A stretch of DNA of 64,000 bases from Rhizobium sp. P40RR-XXII (GCF_012641405.1 NZ_JABAII010000017.1:1-64000); one strand, 5' to 3'; counted from the first letter of the stretch, positions 27,195 through 35,724 are shown. Translations and numbers: made by a program. Notes: a model not told the origin generated them from the sequence alone.

Positions 27195-28058
27195 TTGTTC
27201 AGCGGAATGGCACTGGATTACATCGACGTTGGACCCGGCCTTCTGCGGGTTCGCCACGGCGGCTACGGTCCGCCATTATTGTTACTTCATGGCCATCCGC
27301 GAACGCACATGACATGGGGCCATGTCGCAGACCTTTTGTCTGCTCACTTCACGCTTGTTTGTCCTGATCTCCGCGGATTTGGAAAGTCTTTCCAACCCGT
27401 AGATAGCGACAATAGTCGCTATTCTTCGAAACGGGCGAAGGCGGTTGACTGTGTGGAACTAATGAACGCTTTAGGGCATCGGAGTTTTGCAGTTGCGGGA
27501 CATGATCGAGGCAGCTACGTGGCATTTCGCCTTGCCCTCGATCATCCGGAAATCGTCACCAAGGTTGCCGTGATCGACAGTATTCCCATCATCGAGCATC
27601 TCGAACGAATGGACTGGCGTTTTGCGCGTGACTGGTATCATTGGTTCTTCTTCGCGCAGCGGGAAAAGCCTGAGCAAGCGATCAATTCCGATCCTAAGAC
27701 CTGGTACAAGGCCATCCACCCGGATCTCATGGGAGAGGAGGCCTACGATGACCTGTTGACCGCAATCCACAGGCCTGCGGTCGTCCATGGAATGATCGAG
27801 GATTACAGAGCGGGACTAACCGTCGATCGGGAAGACGAACTGCAGGACCGGATTGCTGGAAGGCGGATCACGTGCCCGTTGCTTTGCCTTTGGTCTACGA
27901 GAGACGATCTCGAACGGTTCTTCGGCGACCCGAGGGAAATCTGGCGCTCATGGGCGATTAATGTCGTGGGTCACGGCATCGAAAGTGGCCACCATGTCGC
28001 TGAAGAAAACCCCATTGATCTTGCAAATTCGCTGCGTCGCTTTTTCAACGACGAATAA
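27195..28058 (+). CDS. Alpha/beta hydrolase, haloacetate dehalogenase-like
   Basis: The 287-residue hydrolase has the oxyanion motif HGHPRTHMTW, the nucleophile elbow AGHDRGSYVAFRLALDHP with Asp as nucleophile, HWFFFAQ as in fluoroacetate dehalogenases, and a late GHHVAEENP for the histidine. It may hydrolyse haloacetates or epoxides; the second residue after the nucleophile (S instead of G/R) differs from classic enzymes, so substrate is uncertain. The TTG at 27195 is chosen because AAGGAGG sits six bases upstream, while the ATG at 27207 is too far. Confidence 0.85.
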   Translation: MFSGMALDYIDVGPGLLRVRHGGYGPPLLLLHGHPRTHMTWGHVADLLSAHFTLVCPDLRGFGKSFQPVDSDNSRYSSKRAKAVDCVELMNALGHRSFAVAGHDRGSYVAFRLALDHPEIVTKVAVIDSIPIIEHLERMDWRFARDWYHWFFFAQREKPEQAINSDPKTWYKAIHPDLMGEEAYDDLLTAIHRPAVVHGMIEDYRAGLTVDREDELQDRIAGRRITCPLLCLWSTRDDLERFFGDPREIWRSWAINVVGHGIESGHHVAEENPIDLANSLRRFFNDE

Positions 28059-28184
28059 GGTGTTGGCTGCGCTCATCACTTGAAGCCGGCTTGACGCTCA
28101 CCCCTAGGCCGTTGGCGATCCAATCTGTCAAACGACGCTCTGCGCCATCGCAATGACGCAGAGCAAATCGCTTGCAGTTGTGGC

Positions 28185-29090
28185 TCAAAGGCGTCGGCCG
28201 CGCGCGCCAATGAGCAAATCCTCTTCGTCGTCGCGCTGACGACCGCCAAGGGCTGACGCCGCCGACGCGATGAATGCGCCGACCAGAAGCGACAGGGAGC
28301 CAACCAGTGCGGTTGTTGCGCCCGTCTTCCTGGCTTTGTCAGCCGCTTCTTTTGCCGCCGACTTAGCATCATCGATTTGCTTAAGCACCGTATCGACACG
28401 GTTGCGGGCATCCGTTTCGGGAAGGCCCGTGCGGGCGGAGATAATCGTCGCAATATAAGATTTGTCTCCGTCCGGGAGCTGGCCGCTGGCTGCACCTTGC
28501 AAGAGAATTCGCGAGATTTCGGCCGCCGCAGCTCCATTGTCAGATTGAGCGCGATCTGTCGTTTTTGCAGGCCGGAGAAGGGCGTCGGTAAAATAAGCGG
28601 TCGGGTCCGCATTGCGTCCTGATGCAGCCGAAGCGCCAACACTCACCGCGTTTTGCACGACTTGACCTGCGGCGTTGGCAGACGCACTCGCCAGCGAAGT
28701 CAACGAAGAGGCGAGAAACCCTGCCACGAACACCGTTGCCAGCGCCCAACTCAGAAACCCATGAGCCGTGTCGCGAAAAAAGACTTCATCGGAGTGGACT
28801 TCAACCCATTTGGTGCGAAGGCGGCCCGTGAGATAGCCACCAATTGCTGACGACAACCATTGAACGACCACAAGCCAGATGGCCGCAGTGATGCCGATGC
28901 TCGTGGCCGAATCGCTCTGGCCAGACCATGGAGAAACCATCGTAAGGCCGACGCCTGATCCCAGCAGCAGAAGGATGAGGGTAATCCCGGTCGCGGCAAG
29001 GGCGCCTCCGATGATGGGACCCCAGACAATAGCGGGGTTGGACGATTCGATAGGAGTGGTTCCCGCTGGTACGTCTTCAACAGCCGACAT
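28185..29090 (-). CDS. Rhizobial PhnA-like membrane protein
   Basis: The 301-residue protein has an N-terminal helix pair (IVWGPIIGGALAATGITLIL and ITAAIWLVVVQWL), two further helices near residue 115 and at the C-terminus, and an Ala-rich helical linker with DDAKSAAKEAADKARKTG. Similar proteins are labelled PhnA-like in rhizobia, but have no proven function. It is preceded by a 25-aa membrane ORF whose stop codon is part of its ribosome binding region (TAGGAGG). Confidence 0.7.
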   Translation of the reverse strand: MSAVEDVPAGTTPIESSNPAIVWGPIIGGALAATGITLILLLLGSGVGLTMVSPWSGQSDSATSIGITAAIWLVVVQWLSSAIGGYLTGRLRTKWVEVHSDEVFFRDTAHGFLSWALATVFVAGFLASSLTSLASASANAAGQVVQNAVSVGASAASGRNADPTAYFTDALLRPAKTTDRAQSDNGAAAAEISRILLQGAASGQLPDGDKSYIATIISARTGLPETDARNRVDTVLKQIDDAKSAAKEAADKARKTGATTALVGSLSLLVGAFIASAASALGGRQRDDEEDLLIGARGRRL

Positions 29091-29099
29091 CGACGCCTC

Positions 29100-29177
29100 C
29101 TATCGCGTGAAGAGAACAAGAAGAATAACGATCGGCAACGGAATACCGAGAAGCCAGAGCAGAATACCTCGACCCAT
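29100..29177 (-). CDS. Small 25-aa membrane protein
   Basis: The frame reads MGRGILLWLLGIPLPIVILL and ends in LFTR. GGAGG lies at a good distance upstream, and the stop codon merges with the ribosome binding site of the next gene at 29090, so the two are co-translated. Very short one-helix proteins starting MGRGILLWLLG recur in proteobacteria; function unknown. Confidence 0.65.
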   Translation of the reverse strand: MGRGILLWLLGIPLPIVILLVLFTR

Positions 29178-29573
29178 TTGACTATCCTCCAGAAGATGAA
29201 CTGATGCCTATTGCAACGGCGATCGAGACGGTTTGTTCCGGAGCCTTCGTTTGTGTTCTGGGGAGATCCACCTGGAGATCGCTAAATCTACACAAATTCA
29301 ATTCGACATTATCTTCTGCAATAATGCGCGCGCGTCGAAAACATGAGACTTGCAGGCCCGGCGCAATATCGGCAGGGCACTCCCGGATAAGGTTAGGGCT
29401 TTTTCAGACACGGCCTTCTTGGAAGAGGGGTCTCTTCGTCAGCTCACGCTTTCACAAATTGTATCCCCCGCGACATCCTCCTGCCTTCGATCCCGCAGCC
29501 ACGCTTGCGAGGGCTCGCGGCGCACCACTGAGGTTCCCCAGTGTTCCGAAGGTGTCAACGCTCATCGTGCTGC
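29178..29573. other. Intergenic region
   Basis: About 400 bases. A plus-strand frame at 29204-29638 is open, but overlaps the next minus-strand gene and looks like chance. No site recognised. Confidence 0.4.
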
Positions 29574-29789
29574 CTAGCGCAATGGTATCTCCTCCGTCAG
29601 CTCATCGAAAGATAGAATTCGGCGCTTTGCCTCCATGAGCAGATCAAGCTCGATCGAAGACGGGCCGAAGCGAATAAAAAGATTTTCGGCCAAGGCATCG
29701 TCGAGACCGTATTTCTTCTGGAAATCTTCCAGGGAATAGGCAGCACCCCTTATAGGTCGGCGCCGTTGGAAAGACCGTTGTGTTTCCAT
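29574..29789 (-). CDS. Hypothetical protein, 71 aa
   Basis: The protein contains YSLEDFQKKYGLDDALAENL and FGPSSIELDLLMEAKRR. It is mostly helical and soluble, without a known domain. The spacing of charged and Leu residues suggests real protein. The first codons overlap another open frame (29750-29917). GGATCACC before the ATG is a weak binding site, with AAGGAGG further upstream. Confidence 0.6.
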   Translation of the reverse strand: METQRSFQRRRPIRGAAYSLEDFQKKYGLDDALAENLFIRFGPSSIELDLLMEAKRRILSFDELTEEIPLR

Positions 29790-29917
29790 ATCGGGTGATC
29801 CTCCTTGTACTGACGAAGCAAATCGACATAGGCGCTGAAAGTTCCTTCAGGCGCGAAATATTGTGAAAGAGCACGCACAGATTGAGTAAGCGCAGACGCT
29901 AAGTTTTTGGAGTTGCA
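29750..29917 (-). pseudogene. Possible small gene remnant without a start
   Basis: A 56-codon open frame ends in TAA at 29750-29752. Its translation includes VRALSQYFAPEGTFSAYVDL then LRQYKEDHPIWK, with protein-like composition. No ATG or good alternative start is present after the upstream stop. It overlaps the 71-aa gene by 40 bases. It may be a truncated orphan. Confidence 0.3.
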
Positions 29918-30026
29918 TTATTTTTAGTGCCGCCTGCTTCCAGGGAACAAACAAGCAGCAAGGGCGGTTCACTCGCACCGAGATCAGCGGATATGTGCTG
30001 CGTCGGATTTCTGCTCGGAGTCAGTT

Positions 30027-31325
30027 ATGAGTGACTATAGATTGGACGAAAGAAGCGCTGTCGTTGAACCTTCAAAACCGCGGTTGTTGGAAATCCTTGG
30101 ACCGGGTCTAGTCACGGGTGCTTCGGACGACGATCCAAGCGGCATCGCCACCTACTCACAAGCCGGAGCACAATTCGGTTATATCGCGAGCTGGACTTTG
30201 CTCTTTACCTATCCGCTGATGGTGGCCGTGCAAATGATCAGTGCGCGCATCGGTCGGACCACGGGTCGGGGTTTGGCAGGCAGCATGGCGCGATGTTACC
30301 CGAGATGGGTCGCCGTCAGTATCACTGTTCCGCTTTTGGTCGCGAATATTATCAATTTAGGCGCCGATCTCGGAGCAATGGGCGATGCGGCCCATCTACT
30401 CCTCAGCGGCAATTCGTTGATATACGTTGCTGCCTTCGGTGTGATCTGCATCCTCCTGCAGGTATTTCTGAAGTATAAGCGATACGTCGCTGTCTTGAAG
30501 TGGCTGAGCCTCGCGTTGCTCTCCTACATCGCGACGCTGTTCGTTGTCCATGTTGATTGGTCAAACTTCATACACGGGCTGTTGCTGCCGACATTCAAGG
30601 GGGACGCCAATTACTGGTCGATGATCGTGGCGATCTTCGGGACGACGATTAGTCCCTATCTTTTCTTCTGGCAGGCTTCTGAGGAGGCCGAAGACCTAAA
30701 GGAGAAACCACGTGAGGAACCCCTCGTCAAACATCCGCAGGAAGCTGAAAAGGCGAACACGCGCATCACGCTCGACACGCTGATTGGGATGGCCGCGTCC
30801 AACATCGTCGCGCTTGCAATCATCACGACGACCGCTGCCACCCTGAATAAAGCAGGTGCGACCAACATCGAAAGTTCGGTCGACGCGGCGAAAGCGATAG
30901 AACCGCTGGCCGGACATTTTGCCAAGATTATCTTCGCGACAGGCATCATAGGGACGGGTCTACTGGCGGTTCCGGTTCTCGCCGGCTCGGCGGCCTATGC
31001 AGTCAGCGAGGCAGCGCGCTGGAAAGTGGGACTGTCGCGCGAGCCAAGCGAAGCCAAGGCCTTCTATACGACTATTGGGTTGGCGACGATGGTGGGTATG
31101 CTTTTGAATTTTACACCAATCCCGCCGATGAAGGCCTTGTTTTGGAGTGCGGTGATCAACGGCGTCGTCGCTGTTCCGGTTATGGTCATCCTGATGTTGA
31201 TCGCATCGAATCGTAAGGTCATGAAGGAGTTTGTCATCCAAGGCGGTTTGAAAGCCCTCGGTTGGGCCTCGTGCCTTGCGATGTTCGCCGCCGTGATCGG
31301 CATGGCGACGACGGCGTTTTTTTAG
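30027..31325 (+). CDS. Nramp-family divalent metal transporter
   Basis: The 432-residue protein has about 11 helices and the family signature LGPGLVTGASDDDPSGIATYSQAG early (metal-site residues DDPSG in the first helix break). It belongs to the Nramp-related group that moves Mn2+, Fe2+ or Mg2+ with protons. Helix 6 lacks an obvious MPH motif, so it is closer to the divergent Nramp-related transporters than to MntH. It is monocistronic, with GGAG before the ATG. Confidence 0.85.
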   Translation: MSDYRLDERSAVVEPSKPRLLEILGPGLVTGASDDDPSGIATYSQAGAQFGYIASWTLLFTYPLMVAVQMISARIGRTTGRGLAGSMARCYPRWVAVSITVPLLVANIINLGADLGAMGDAAHLLLSGNSLIYVAAFGVICILLQVFLKYKRYVAVLKWLSLALLSYIATLFVVHVDWSNFIHGLLLPTFKGDANYWSMIVAIFGTTISPYLFFWQASEEAEDLKEKPREEPLVKHPQEAEKANTRITLDTLIGMAASNIVALAIITTTAATLNKAGATNIESSVDAAKAIEPLAGHFAKIIFATGIIGTGLLAVPVLAGSAAYAVSEAARWKVGLSREPSEAKAFYTTIGLATMVGMLLNFTPIPPMKALFWSAVINGVVAVPVMVILMLIASNRKVMKEFVIQGGLKALGWASCLAMFAAVIGMATTAFF

Positions 31326-31475
31326 CAATTGTTCGGGAAGTAAATGCACGGCATCTGTTCGATGTGCGAGACTGTGGGCTGCCAATGAAACCAGCCGAGA
31401 ATGCGTGACGGCTTCCCGGGGTGGATCTCACCAACAGGTGATGGCGGTCCGGCAAGGGCCACAACAGTCTTCCGG

Positions 31476-31862
31476 CTAACCGAGAACATGAAGAATGCCT
31501 GGATGAGGCAATGGTGTTCCCATCCGATAGGCGCTGGCGTAGTCAATCGCTTGAGTAAGCCCGACGGTGGTATATGGTTTGACAAGTATGCCAATAGCCG
31601 AGGTGTTGCTTTCGACTATCTCAGGATTTCCGGTGGTGAATATAACGGTAGCGCCACCTCTGTACAAGAAGTCGGCAAGTGCCGGGCCAGTCTCGCCGTC
31701 GCTAAGATTTACGTCGACCAAGGCGATTTCTATGCCATCGGACCCTGCTTTCGCATCGTCAGCCCTTCCGAAGGGCCCGGTGACCTTATGGCCGAGAGCT
31801 TCCACGGTATAGGCAGTGTCAAATGCGATGAGCGCTTCGTCTTCGGCTATGAGTATATTCAT
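31476..31862 (-). CDS. Single-domain response regulator
   Basis: The 128-residue receiver has the acidic pair in MNILIAEDEALIAFD, the phosphoacceptor Asp in IALVDVNLSDG, the switch Thr in VIFTTGNPE and the Lys in LVKPYT. No output domain follows, as in CheY-like or Sma0114-like regulators. No kinase is adjacent. The ATG at 31862 aligns with family starts better than the one three codons upstream. Confidence 0.85.
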   Translation of the reverse strand: MNILIAEDEALIAFDTAYTVEALGHKVTGPFGRADDAKAGSDGIEIALVDVNLSDGETGPALADFLYRGGATVIFTTGNPEIVESNTSAIGILVKPYTTVGLTQAIDYASAYRMGTPLPHPGILHVLG

Positions 31863-32108
31863 CGTTCTCATCCACCTTCATGATACTTGCAGCTCGTGCA
31901 TCGTACGCGGGCGTCCCGAACGACACCGGATTGTAATGGATTTCACTTCGATACACATGCGTGTCTGCAGCAATGCAAACTCTGATGCCGATCGTTGGCA
32001 CACAGATTCCTAGCCGTCGCTTCTGATGGCCTGCACGATTTCCTTGTATTGAATCGGTCTATTCAATTAGTTGCACCAACCGGCACTTGAGGATTTGGTT
32101 CCTGGATT

Positions 32109-32216
32109 TCATGCGGGTGCCGCAGATTTGTCAAAAGAAGCAAGCCTTGACGAGACCCAACGAATGGCGTTGGGCGTTTCGCCGCAGCCGAAACGAGCGA
32201 AAACTGGCCTCATCAT
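32109..32216 (-). CDS. Possible 35-aa ORF
   Basis: The frame starts MMRPVFARFGCGETPNAIRW after a good CAGGAG at six bases. No motif is recognised. The ribosome binding site is the only strong support. Confidence 0.3.
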   Translation of the reverse strand: MMRPVFARFGCGETPNAIRWVSSRLASFDKSAAPA

Positions 32217-32546
32217 TCGTCGCTCCTGTTTGTGAATGAGGTTGTCTTCACCGGCACTGAGAGTGCCATTGCGAAACTGCCAGCGCGCTGCGGGATTTCC
32301 TCCTTTTTCCTCCAGGGTAGTGGACAATTGTCGCATCTTATTTATCCAGCTGGTGGTCGAGAAGTCTCATTTATTTTTGAACGCACATTGCCAAATCAGA
32401 AATAGAGGCTATGTATGGGGCATCGACCATTGCTTGTGACGTCGCTCAAGGGCTCAATGCTCTTCCTCGGATTCCCTTTCAAATAATCGATCTAATCCCG
32501 CAAGGCATCGCGGGAATAACAACGATTGCTACGAAAGGAAATCGTT

Positions 32547-32756
32547 ATGAACACTGGTACAGTTAAGTGGTTTAACGCCACCAAGGGCTTCGGCTTCATT
32601 CAGCCCGATAACGGCGACACGGACGTCTTCGTTCATGTCTCCGCTGTTGAACGCGCTGGAATGCGCTCGCTCAACGACGGTCAGAAAATTCGCTACGACA
32701 TTGTCCAGGACCGCAAGTCCGGCAAGAGCTCGGCGGACAATCTTCAGGCCGCATGA
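32547..32756 (+). CDS. cspA: Cold-shock protein CspA family, copy 1
   Basis: The 69-residue protein is one cold-shock domain with RNP1 KGFGFIQP and RNP2 VFVHVSAVE. It binds single-stranded RNA and acts as an RNA chaperone. AAAGGAAAT precedes the ATG. The leader is long, which fits cold-shock control. It is about as similar to copy 2 at 45893 as two recent paralogues, and both are followed by the same 19-base 3' element and a terminator. Confidence 0.95.
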   Translation: MNTGTVKWFNATKGFGFIQPDNGDTDVFVHVSAVERAGMRSLNDGQKIRYDIVQDRKSGKSSADNLQAA

Positions 32757-32774
32757 ATTGTCATTCGCTTAGGC

Positions 32775-32793
32775 TGACCACGGATGTACTGGC
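32775..32793 (+). repeat. Shared csp 3'-UTR element, copy 1
   Basis: The 19 bases TGACCACGGATGTACTGGC follow the csp stop by about 18 bases and are found again, identical, at 46120-46138 after the second csp gene. Confidence 0.8.
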
Positions 32794-32815
32794 AGCGAAG
32801 TGAATGGTGCAGAGA

Positions 32816-32839
32816 GGTCGGGGTGATGCCCGGCCTTTT
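32816..32839 (+). terminator. Rho-independent terminator after csp copy 1
   Basis: A seven-pair stem, GGTCGGG with CCCGGCC, with a GTGATG loop, is followed by TTTTATTTT. Confidence 0.75.
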
Positions 32840-32861
32840 ATTTTGCCCATCGGAGAACCGT

Positions 32862-33149
32862 ATGCAAAAGTGGCATTATCGGATCGGTGACACAATCCTG
32901 TTGAAGTCCGGCGTTCTGGGAAGTTCCGGCCCTTCGGGATACGGTCGAATTCTTTCATGCTTGCCCGAGGCTCAGGGCACCGCACAATACCGTGTTCAGT
33001 TCGACGCCGAGAATTTCGAACGCCGCATCCTCCAGGTCGACATTGATGCTGCGGCATCCTCGTCACCAACACGAGAAGCGTCCTCCATGCCGGAAGGGAA
33101 GCTTTCCAGCTGGGTCAATTCGAGCGCAATCAGCATCAGAAAACGCTAA
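32862..33149 (+). CDS. Hypothetical protein, 95 aa, in the csp-rpsU cassette
   Basis: The protein starts MQKWHYRIGDTILLKSG and has RVQFDAENFERRILQVDID; the rest is Ser/Ala rich. The start suggests a small beta barrel, as in DNA- or RNA-binding KOW/SH3-like folds (inference). It lies between csp and rpsU. Its last codons are also the 5' flank of the duplicated rpsU segment, so its C-terminus may be a by-product of that duplication. Confidence 0.6.
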   Translation: MQKWHYRIGDTILLKSGVLGSSGPSGYGRILSCLPEAQGTAQYRVQFDAENFERRILQVDIDAAASSSPTREASSMPEGKLSSWVNSSAISIRKR

Positions 33150-33409
33150 CCGAAGGAACAATCTTGAGAGTAGATGTAAGAGATAATAACGTCGATCAGG
33201 CGCTTCGCGTTTTGAAAAAGAAAATGCAGCGCGAAGGCCTCTTTCGAGAAATGAAGGCCCGCAGTGCTTATGAAAAGCCCTCAGAGAAGCGCGCGAGAGA
33301 AAAAGCCGAAGCGATCCGCCGGAGCCGCAAGCTTGCCCGCAAGCAAGCCCAGCGCGAAGGCCTTCTTCCGATGCCAAAAAAGAAAGTAATAATCGGACGG
33401 GCGCGCTGA
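33115..33409 (+). repeat. Duplicated rpsU segment, partner at 48541-48832
   Basis: These 295 bases, 49 before the start codon plus the rpsU gene, are nearly identical to 48541-48832. Copy 1 has one extra Ile codon near the end. Similarity drops on both sides, though a related downstream gene follows in each case. Confidence 0.9.
33164..33409 (+). CDS. rpsU: Ribosomal protein bS21, copy 1
   Basis: The 81-residue protein has the S21 core VRDNNVDQALRVLKKKMQRE and YEKPSEKRAREKAEA, with a basic tail ending in PKKK. S21 binds the 30S platform and helps initiation. The start is TTG, with GAAGGAAC upstream, which is shared by copy 2 and implies weak, tunable translation. Differences from a normal chromosomal S21 suggest a variant subunit for stress ribosomes (inference). 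Confidence 0.93.
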   Translation: MRVDVRDNNVDQALRVLKKKMQREGLFREMKARSAYEKPSEKRAREKAEAIRRSRKLARKQAQREGLLPMPKKKVIIGRAR

Positions 33410-33479
33410 GCGTCCCGCCCTTGGAGCTCTCCACCGGCGCGCAGGGCTGGCATATTCTCTACCGCTTGAGAGGTAAGGC

Positions 33480-33692
33480 ATGACTGCGAAAAAAGATCGG
33501 TTTTTCAAAACTGGCAAGATCACGGCCGAAACGAAGTTGGCCCAGACAAATGCTGCCGCAAAGGATATTATGGACGCCGAGGCTGCCATCAGGGCCAAGA
33601 AGACGGAGAGACTCCGCGCCCTTCGCTTAGCCCAGCCCGTGGCGGAGGCGCCGGAGAAGAAGGGGCGGCTCAAGTCAAACTCAAAGCCGTAA
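33480..33692 (+). CDS. Hypothetical protein, 70 aa, downstream of rpsU copy 1
   Basis: The protein begins MTAKKDRFFKTGKITAETKL and has AAIRAKKTERLRALRLAQPV. It is basic and helical, with no known domain. A paralogue with the same order lies at 48866-49090, so the pair rpsU plus this gene is a conserved unit. It may bind RNA or ribosomes (inference). Confidence 0.72.
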   Translation: MTAKKDRFFKTGKITAETKLAQTNAAAKDIMDAEAAIRAKKTERLRALRLAQPVAEAPEKKGRLKSNSKP

Positions 33693-34039
33693 CAATTGCG
33701 GATCTGCGACCTGTACCTGGAGCGCCACGCGTCACGTAACCGCGCGAGGCCGCTCGTGTGCGCCTGCCTTAAACGCTGATCAAAATGGGCAGATTGCCCA
33801 TCCTCGGAGTAAGTAGGTTCAACTGGCCTGAGGAATAATGGCACGCATTATTGGCCTGGATGCGTGAGGCGTAGCGAACGGCGATTGGGTACTTCCTGCT
33901 AAAGCCACGGCAATGCCCTGGGCGCCGGCGCAATTGGTTTGATCATCTTATAGCGGTTCTTCGACCTTTGCGTGGTATCGTGGGCAGGATTGATGAACGC
34001 AAAGACCGCTTGGTCGCCGCCATCCTTCAAGAGAATGCG
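33693..34039. other. Intergenic region with a short interrupted ORF
   Basis: About 350 bases. At 33838 an ATG with GAGGA upstream begins MARIIGLDA, then TGA, then continues in frame as GVANGDWVLPAKATA to a stop at 33942. It looks like a gene start with a nonsense codon at position 10. Nothing else recognised. Confidence 0.35.
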
Positions 34040-34237
34040 ATGACAAGTAGAACCCGACGGTATGCCCTCCGCCAGGAAATAGATCTGTCCTGGACGGTCT
34101 ACGATGTGTTTACGGGCAAGTCGGCAAAGCCTTCAACTTGGGCTTTGGAGAGTTTGCCCGAAAAGGAGGCCCGCATTTTTTGTGCTATTCTCAACGAAAA
34201 GGATGCGGCTCGCCGGATTGACGGCGATCGGAAGTAA
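34040..34237 (+). CDS. Hypothetical protein, 65 aa
   Basis: The protein contains RYALRQEIDLSWTVYDVFTG and LPEKEARIFCAILNEKDAARR. The W-V-D-V-FTG pattern recurs in small rhizobial orphans. The ATG at 34040 is chosen over upstream codons because homologue-like sequence starts there. Function unknown. Confidence 0.55.
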   Translation: MTSRTRRYALRQEIDLSWTVYDVFTGKSAKPSTWALESLPEKEARIFCAILNEKDAARRIDGDRK

Positions 34238-34383
34238 GATTCCGCTCATCCTCATTGTCCAATTTAACAGGGCTTTCGCACTCGGCGGTCTCGGAGAACT
34301 AGGCTACGCATTCTCCATCGCATGGAGGCTTCGTCGCCGAGGCAGATGCGCGGCATCTTTGATGAGGCGGCAAGCGGTGAGCG

Positions 34384-34647
34384 CTACTTGGCGTCGATAC
34401 AGGCATCACCACAAGCAAAAATAAAATACTGGCGGGCGATTTCAGGGGCGGAGCGATACCGAAGTGCTTTCGTGCAGGAGTAAACTGCGTTCCAATAGAG
34501 TTGGCCCGAGCGTTGTTCGAAGTCCTTTTGCAGATATCGAAGCGCCTCTCTGGGGCCGCTTATGATTCTCGTGTAAAAGCCCTCCTTCTGAATGAGGACT
34601 GGCGCCTCCCACACGAGAGAAAACCCAACATTTATGATCGAGCTCAT
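34384..34647 (-). CDS. DUF982 family protein, divergent
   Basis: The 87-residue protein has FSLVWEAPVLIQKEGFYTRI, then GPREALRYL, a G-x-x-Y-W-x-A block and ARQYFIFACGDA, the DUF982 spacing. GAGGA precedes the ATG at 34647. The role is unknown. It shares family but not close identity with 26765-27019. Confidence 0.65.
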   Translation of the reverse strand: MSSIINVGFSLVWEAPVLIQKEGFYTRIISGPREALRYLQKDFEQRSGQLYWNAVYSCTKALRYRSAPEIARQYFIFACGDACIDAK

Positions 34648-34776
34648 GAATATCCTCCTCGCCGTCCCGGACGGAATCCCTTTGACTGCCGGCAAGCGGT
34701 GCCCGTGACACGAACCTCGGGATTCGCTGCTCGACCAGAAAATGGGAGCCGATCGTTCGTTCCGCTGGATCCTTGG

Positions 34777-35022
34777 CTATCGATGCGCCTTTTGCCCATC
34801 GAGATAGCCGTGTTCAAAAGCCTTCGCGAGCAAGGTTCCTTCCGGATAGGGATTTTCTTCATCTTCCTTTTCTTGGATGCCGGCGGCGCCTCCACGCTCA
34901 TAGGCTTCTCTGGTTGTCTCATCGGAAACTTGCGAGCATGGGGGGCCGATTGTTTCGACTTTTCCCGGACCATACAGCTCTGGCCCCAACCGGGATGGAG
35001 CGAGGGGATTTTGGGTATGCAT
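34777..35022 (-). CDS. Ribosome modulation factor-like protein
   Basis: The 81-residue protein has a Pro-rich start and an RMF-like C-terminal domain: AYERGGAAGIQEKEDEENPY, then PEGTLLAKAFEHGYLDGQK. The AY..G..A...G....NPYP.GT....A...G pattern matches alphaproteobacterial RMF-family proteins, which inactivate ribosomes by dimerisation in E. coli. AGGGAGG precedes the ATG. It lies 1.3 kb from the rpsU-associated gene, so a ribosome-related theme is plausible. Confidence 0.65.
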   Translation of the reverse strand: MHTQNPLAPSRLGPELYGPGKVETIGPPCSQVSDETTREAYERGGAAGIQEKEDEENPYPEGTLLAKAFEHGYLDGQKAHR

Positions 35023-35496
35023 AGGTCTTTCCTCCCTAAAGCATAAAGCGGTCTGCCGCGGATGGTCCGAGCAAGTTTGTCGGTTTTCTGAAACGCTGAC
35101 CTGCAAGGATTCGCTGCCGCTGCGGGCGCCAACCGGTCTTTCGATGGACTACGAAAGAGGAGGGCGACGATGATGGAACACTATCGCTCTCAGTTTAAGG
35201 CTATTTGATGCGCTGCGGCTCAATCCGCCGTTCGTCGTCGCCGGGCTTAGCGGAGCACGGGCTTGACCTTGCTGGACGTTCGGTCCTTTTCTCCCGCTTA
35301 CCGATGCGAGGCGTCTGATCGATCTCTCGACGGCAGGCGTGATACGCCTACACTCGGATGGTCGAGAAAGGCATCAGCGTCGATCCGCCACTGGTCTGAT
35401 TCTATTGAGGAATTGTCTCCAGCCGGACCAGGAGGGGTGTGCGCCTTGCGGATTAAGTGCATTGGCAAGCATTGCCGGCATCTGCATCGGTTGTCG
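35023..35496. other. Intergenic region
   Basis: About 470 bases. Plus-strand frames here are antisense to the next gene. No gene or site recognised. Confidence 0.4.
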
Positions 35497-35724
35497 TCAA
35501 ACGTCCAGGCTGGCGCTTGCCGCCATGGCGAGTTGGAAGAGCTTTTCCTCCTCGTGAACTCCCTGCTGGTACAGTTTGATGACGAAGGCCGCGATAACCT
35601 CGGCTTCTTGATGTTCGCGTGTGATATCCAGCTTGATCAAAGTGGCATCGAATGCGCGTTGGCAGACGTCCAGCGCTTCAGAATCCAGTGGTATCTCCCG
35701 CTGGTGAGCATACTTCATAATCAT
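35497..35724 (-). CDS. Hypothetical protein, about 75 aa
   Basis: The protein contains YAHQREIPLDSEALDVCQRA and EAEVIAAFVIKLYQQGVHEE, ending in an Ala-rich helix. Soluble and helical. The A-x-x-V-x-KLYxxG pattern also occurs in the gene at 55599-55853, so the two may be distant paralogues. AGAGGTGG is upstream of ATG 35724; an ATG at 35718 is also possible. Function unknown. Confidence 0.6.
   Translation of the reverse strand: MIMKYAHQREIPLDSEALDVCQRAFDATLIKLDITREHQEAEVIAAFVIKLYQQGVHEEEKLFQLAMAASASLDV

Noticed and set aside
29204..29638. 144-codon plus-strand frame
   Set aside because: No ribosome site, biased composition, and it overlaps the 71-aa gene on the other strand.
32041..32080. 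TTGAATCGG...TTCAA symmetric sequence resembling an anaerobox
   Set aside because: Spacing and half-sites do not fit TTGAY-N4-RTCAA.
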